A stretch of DNA of 64,000 bases, taken from Rotaria socialis (lineage: Eukaryota; Rotifera; Eurotatoria; Philodinida; Philodinidae). This document shows, piece by piece, positions 58,501 through 64,000 of this stretch. The stretch covers positions 186,001-250,000 of the forward strand of contig CAJNYU010001802.1 of the NCBI GenBank assembly GCA_905331475.1. The letters are read 5' to 3'. Position 1 is the stretch's first letter; each line of letters begins with the position of its first letter. The translations under genes and the position numbers were made by a program. The notes beneath the pieces were generated by a model, which did no database searches, had not been told where the DNA came from, and worked only from the letters and a program-made list of their open reading frames with translations.

Positions 58501-61500
58501 TGCTGGTTTTGGTGGCATGCATCGTTCGTGCGATTGATGGCCACAATTTTTCATGCAGTCGCCATGAATGTATTGTAGGTAAAAAGATGGAATCGTTACC
58601 GAGTAGAATATATAAACAGCCCTAATCAGTGAAATGCACCGATGATTTGAAAGAAACAACAGAGAACAAACTTTGATTTCGTCATGATCAGCTTCACCCT
58701 GTGCATTAAGGAGTTCCAGAATACGATAGACAACCACTGTATAGGAAAATAAATAGCGTTGTAACATGTTAAACAGAGAGACTCCTTGCATTGTGTCGAA
58801 CCTAAAGTTTAATGTCTTTAATTGCACGTGCCTTTCTGAAGCTTTACTTACTTCACTGTACCGATTAATAGATAGTGAGAGTAGCTTGAGTATCACTTGT
58901 TTATCGATTTCCGTCAATGATTGATAATTAGCAGATGAAATCAACTGTGAAAATAATAACCATTATCACAATACAATTCTTTTTTTCTAGTTACTTCTAT
59001 TTGCGTTGCTAGACATTTGATTATCACAAAACGAGGATGATGTCGTTTGCCACTGAGTTTATTTTTAAATGAGTATTTCAGTGAAACAAAATCATTGTAT
59101 AATTTATAAAAATCACTCGATAAGAAACCATAGTAGCTCGATGAGTATGAATAGATCTTAAATTAGTCACACATAATTAAAAATTCAGAAATCTGACAAA
59201 TACCCTCAGAGCTTTTGAAATTGATGATACATCGTTCGAATGATTGTTGACTAGATCATCTAGTAGATCGATTAAAGTCAATGTGCATGCTTATTTCTTT
59301 ATAAAAGAACGAACCGAGTAACTGCCCGATATCGATAACCAAACGCATTCGCAGATTTTCTTTGAACTCTATAGTGGGATTGAACTTTAAATTATTAACA
59401 AATTGAATTTTGATTTACTCACTTGGTTCTTTGGCATAGAGTGAATATTGAGCCTTACATTTGAATTTAAAAGGAGCGACTGATAGTTCACTATCAAAAA
59501 TAAAAATCTTTTCTGATTATCAGCTTCTTTTTCAAGGACTACGCACAGATCTAATACTTCTTCACTGTCGATACATGACACCATCCGCAAGAATCCAATA
59601 CTTATGAATTGTATAAGTGTAAGAGATCGAAGTCGTTCATCGTTGGACATACCTGAGCTTTTGTCATTCAACAATGTCAGTTCCTGATAGATAAATGTCT
59701 CAATAAATTCACATGCAAAATCCACTTCTTCTGCACTTGGCATATGAAATTGAGGCTGCAGTTTGTCAAATTCCGCATGTTGACCCCATACCTGAACTGA
59801 TTGTTACTTTCTCTTTTTGAAAACAAAAAAGACTTACTCGAATAGGCAAAAAGTCACTAAATGGTCCATCGATGTTTTCCACTGTCAACCTATAATCGAT
59901 TGGATAGACATACGAAAAGGATTTGAGCAAGTTTTTTGCTGCATTGGCAATAGCTTCATATGATTTCTTATGAATGATATGAATACATCGATGAAAGACG
60001 GATGAAATCATCGATTTGTAGACGAGCAAAGTATCGCCACGAGCTTGGAGAAGTTTGGAGAAGAGAATTAAACACCAGGTGAGCTCCATATCACCCTTGT
60101 GATCTGTAAGTATGGTTGCTTCGGAATCATGCATTATTTTTTCAATGCGTTCGCATGTTTGTGGCATGATATACTTGAGTGTTTCAATTGGATTAGCCTC
60201 GAGAATCGGCTGAACCAGATCAGTGAGTAATTTGCTAACTCTTGGTGTAAATGATGAAGCGGCAAGAAAGTTTATGATCTTTTCTTGAACCACCTAGCCA
60301 TAAAAAAATAGATCATCACAATGTTCTCGTTTCGCAGTTATGTATTTTATTTACTTGAAAGATTTTACTACTGCACTGTTCAATGATGCCGGGGATCACT
60401 GGTGTGAGTTCTATCTCAGTATTGACATCGTTCGCAGTTGTCGCTACCCAACCATCGAACACTTCAGTCGAGAGACTATCGACCATTTGAAATGTTCGAT
60501 TAAGAAATTCAATGATGAAATCTTCGAATTGGGCCGTCAATAAGCACACTTCTTTTTCGACCTGTGCGACAATACTTTACTCGAAGAAACGAATTATAAA
60601 TCTGTCCTACCTCAGTGAGATCGTTTGGAATATTGATTGCTGATGAGCAATCGACACAAGTAATGAGCATGAGAATGGCTTTTAGAAATTGAAAAGTCTT
60701 GCTTGTCTTATCGAAATCATTTGAATCAATACCAGACAAAACAGATATCAGCAAGGGTAAGACATATGTTTGACCCTGAGGAAAATTCAGTGTTTGTTGA
60801 ACGATTTGGCGTGTGATGCCTGTCAGACAACTCAAACTCGATGTGAAACGATGTGGCTCATTTATGCTGTTGACGGATGAAAAGAGTCTAGAGACGACAA
60901 AGAAAACATTCGACCAATTGAATAAATAAAAAAGACAGACTGTTCGACAATAGCTGGCACGACCAGTTCTGGTCGAAGCATGGCCAGATGTCGAAACGCC
61001 TTTGCTGCATCTTCCTGATAAGTTTTGTTGAAAATGGAAATGAAGACATATTCTTCGGCACAGTTCACAAAATCAGTGATGTCCTGTTCCGTTAATCGAT
61101 ACGATTGAAGTGGCTTAAATTGCCAAATGCGATCTGCTTTGCTTTCTCTAAAATGTATGGGGTAATCAATTTAAACCGAGTAGAGTTCGAAATTACAGAT
61201 GGACTCGATCGATAAATGATTCAGTTAATTCGGCAAGAAACTGAACGATATCATGTTGGAAATCACCCGTGTTTGATGGATAATAAAAGCTTTTGATAGC
61301 CGTAAATAAATTTCGTAGGTACTGAAGACACGAGCTTCCATTACTCATCATCGCTACGATCAATGATGCAACAGTAGATATTGGATAAGTGTCTTTCTTT
61401 TGCGCGGCTATTGCACGACTGCCCACTGGAAGGGATAAACTTTTCAAGAAACGTGTAAAAATCTCAATGTGAAAAAAATGAGATTATTAGGCTGAATCTG

Positions 61501-62542
61501 TGCGAAATAAGTCATACTCGTGAAAGCCAAGGTTCCCAATCGATGTATCCCATATTATACCAGCCGACAAAACAAAAAATACGGATCATATTCTAAAAAT
61601 CTCCGTAAGTATCGATAAACGCAATCAGTGAATATGCTTACATATTCCCAATCTGGATTACTACAAACACTCCCAAATGCCGAGAAATTCTGGCAACCAC
61701 AATCTAAACATCAATCGATTTATTACTGTCAAAAAATCCAGAAATGCAAAAGCTCACTTGAATCCTTGATTATGCAAATTAGGCGGTAAATTAACTGGTA
61801 GGAACCAATCGAAAAAATACATTGCATCGCCGAAAGCCGAATCGAATGGACAAAGCCATGGACGAAATTCATCTAAGATTTCCTGAGTAGCCGTTGCCGA
61901 AAAGTAGAAACGACAACAGCGTATGCAATTGAAAAACGACTGTTCGATGCCACTAAAGAAACAAGAGACAACAGTAGAAATTAATTTTTATCGATCGAGT
62001 ACCACTCAATCTGGCATTACTACTAATGAATAGTCTTGATCGTGATGGAAACGAATAAGTTTAGTCCGCTGATATAATAATCGCCAATCGATGATCAATT
62101 CGTCTCGAGTGATCAGATGGATTTTCCTAGAAGATGAATTAACAACGATTTCTTTAGAAATTTTCTCCACTATGCTAATGTTGACAAGCAAAGAAAACAA
62201 CAATACGAACTTCAAGAGTACTTCGAGTAGATTGAAACATATGCGGACATCTATTAAACTTAAGTTGTCAGCGGAAAGTATGGAAAGATAAAAATCGATC
62301 AATTTGAGATGATCGGATTTAGTAAAATGGTAGCCGTAAAGTGAGATGAATTGTTGCAATTTGGAAGACCAAACTGAAAAACCTGGTCGTATTTCACGCA
62401 GTTGAATAATACGTGAGAGGTGCATACGAATCTCGTCGAATTCTGCATAAGCTTGACGTTGAATTGAATCGTAGAAGGGCAGGTATCTGTTATAAACATT
62501 TGGTTTTTGAAGAGTGCTATCGTCCATTTCTTTCTTTACCAT
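55521..62542 (-). CDS. PSME4: Proteasome activator PA200/Blm10
   Basis: A large gene of many exons with short introns, coding for roughly 1,800 residues (human 1,843). Blocks are collinear with human PSME4: [12 protein letters not shown] and [15 protein letters not shown] in exon 1 (about 62015-62542); [13 protein letters not shown] (about 61850); [10 protein letters not shown] and [11 protein letters not shown] (61193-61447); [11 protein letters not shown] (about 60980); [16 protein letters not shown] (about 60720); GCLYILLGN (about 58600); GYYKWPKI (about 57810); LFRNF and [12 protein letters not shown] (57376-57540); and [20 protein letters not shown] ending in SPNYYA in the last exon (55521-55655). 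The C-terminal YYA is the tail that docks in the 20S core and opens its gate. HEAT-like repeats fill the protein. Exon borders were not all resolved, but no frame break was noticed. Confidence 0.93.
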
Positions 62543-64000
62543 GAATCATAAAAATGTGTAATAAGCAAAAATCACAAGTCACATTTATAGAAGAAAAGTG
62601 GAGCAAACCAAGAGACCAATGCTGTGGGAGGATGGTGGGGATTTTCCCACAAACTTGCTTTCTACGTGCAAGCCTTCGATATATATCTTATTCGCCAAAA
62701 TTGGCGCGTGATTTTCCCTACAAAAAGATCTGGCTGGATCCACTAAGAGCTCTGAAATCTAGTTCTATTTGAAAGATAAAATTTTGTTAAATTTCTGTAT
62801 TCAGATTCCTAGAGAAAAAGACAAAGGACGTGATTAAAAACAAGTCACGACAAAAAGAGATTATTCATCAAATTAAAATTAACTTAAAAGATACAACTAA
62901 TAAAGACTTTTTCATTGAGGTCAATCATTTATTGACTCATGAAAACTAATATATTTTTTTGACGTAAAAATACGTCCTATTATCAACGTAGGTTTCTATT
63001 AACTATCATTGCTTTTTAGCACGTTTTATTTCATCCAAAAAAAATGACTGTTGCCAAATCAAAGAAATTTGTCAACTTCAAAATTTAAAAGGAAAATTCA
63101 ATCCTATGCTTCTTAAATGCATGAAATTAATCAGCAGTGTCCAAGTTCCCAGGAGTCGAGATTTCGTTGGAACTTGGGAACCCAAAAATGAATGAACAGG
63201 GATAAGTGATGATAAACCAAAGCATAGCAACTTTATGAGGGATTCCAAGGAACTCAGGGAATTCTGGGAGGTCACAAATATGAAGGAAATCAGAGCCTGA
63301 ACTCAATCCGTTCGGTTTGGACTATCAATATACCGAGTACTATACTTAATTGGCATGATACCTAATCGCGATAATGAACATAATTGAGTGAGGGCAAATT
63401 CATTGACATAATAGATACATGAGGCCATGGTGGTGAAATGCGGAAATTTTCTGTTCGCTTAAGAATGAGCTGCGACATTTTAGAGTGATTGTTTATTATG
63501 CTTTGATAAATTTATACGTTGAATAAAAGTGGAATTTGGGAGCTTCGGATCGTTCGGCTTCGGCGATAGTGGGATATAGGAGAATCCTGATTGATGCTAT
63601 CATTCAGTTTTCAAGTGACGAAAATATTCTATCTATTAAACGTTTCTGGGTGCTTATATGAGTAGATAAATAGGTAAATCAGGTTATCTCTCTATCCAGA
63701 CAGTAATTGATAGCGGGCAATATCTAAATATATATCTGATTGTTTAGCTATTCCTCTAATGGTGTTGCAACTGTTGATCATATTTACATTTACAGAGGAA
63801 CACACAAATCTAGTTATGACAGTCGGTGTCGCGAAAGGACTGACAGCCTTAGCGGGACTCATCGTACAACATCATAACTGAGGGTGTCGCGGCAGGATTG
63901 ACAGCATCAGTGGGATTCATAATAGAACAAATTGACAGTGACGTTCAATTTGCCGTATTTAAGTTTAGTATCCATGTGCTTGAGGCAAACTAAATTTGGT
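62543..64000. other. Intergenic DNA upstream of PSME4, right edge
   Basis: No supportable gene. An imperfect inverted repeat (CCAAGTTCC/GGAACTTGG) is at 63141-63177. At 63825-63928 two copies of a 58-bp unit stand in tandem. AT-rich otherwise. Confidence 0.5.
63825..63928 (+). repeat. 58-bp imperfect tandem duplication
   Basis: Both copies begin GGTGTCGCG and run to (T/A)CAAC or GAAC. Each is open in a different frame and translates to a similar hydrophobic peptide (GVAKGLTALAGLIV and GVAAGLTASVGFII). This may be a duplicated fragment of an exon from a gene lying to the right. Confidence 0.55.

Noticed and set aside
63136..63180. Inverted repeat CCAAGTTCC/GGAACTTGG as a MITE
   Set aside because: Arms are only about 9 bp, imperfectly extended, without target duplication or a second copy.
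1..64000. tRNA, rRNA, spliced-leader RNA gene or CRISPR array
   Set aside because: I looked for tRNA-like arms, a spliced-leader-like sequence and regularly spaced direct repeats and found none that I could support by eye.

Overview
The window is eukaryotic nuclear DNA from a compact, AT-rich animal genome. Genes are spliced, and most introns are only about 45-80 bp with GT-AG borders. Three things point to a bdelloid rotifer, probably Rotaria-like: the very short introns; a single-exon fusion of a divergent mono-ADP-ribosyltransferase with kinesin-light-chain-type TPRs, an architecture I associate with Rotaria; and short internal TGTGGG tracts, the motif reported for bdelloid telomeres. The species is inferred, not shown. 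An assembly gap of 595 N lies at 9946-10540.

Layout. 1-8130 (minus): the edge of an unrecognised gene, then two cilia genes, an ODAD1/CCDC63-type outer-dynein-arm docking subunit and IFT38/CLUAP1. 8131-12220: gene-poor DNA with the gap, an iterated palindromic repeat and twin hairpins. 12221-14529 (minus): a Crinkler-like PD-(D/E)xK nuclease plus protein kinase fusion. 14530-22013: mostly repeats (a 309-bp MITE, a 105-bp tandem duplication, a hAT-type MITE with a perfect 8-bp target duplication) around a DJ-1/HSP31-type gene. 22014-31631 (minus): HPRT, a ten-finger C2H2 protein and the DDX49/Dbp8 helicase. The last two are only 54 bp apart, with a strong 3' splice acceptor between them. 32143-38821: a small two-TM gene, a B-box-like/coiled-coil gene whose 3' end runs into a second copy of the 309-bp MITE, and gene-poor repeat DNA. 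38822-45595: a LigB-type dioxygenase (minus), FBXO21 (plus) and an SLC2A-type sugar transporter (plus). 46712-52448: the ART-TPR protein and two secreted cysteine-containing proteins. 55521-62542 (minus): PSME4/PA200. The right edge is gene-poor.

How the genes relate. The housekeeping genes (HPRT, DDX49, PSME4, FBXO21, the transporter) look intact, apart from one unresolved splice junction in the transporter. PSME4 and FBXO21 both act in protein turnover, and the two cilia genes form a possible functional pair. The accessory part (Crinkler-like protein, LigB enzyme, ART-TPR, HSP31-like enzyme) has a bdelloid character, and some of it may have been acquired horizontally. Exon coordinates were worked out by hand from GT-AG sites and checked for phase. 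No alignment or search was run.
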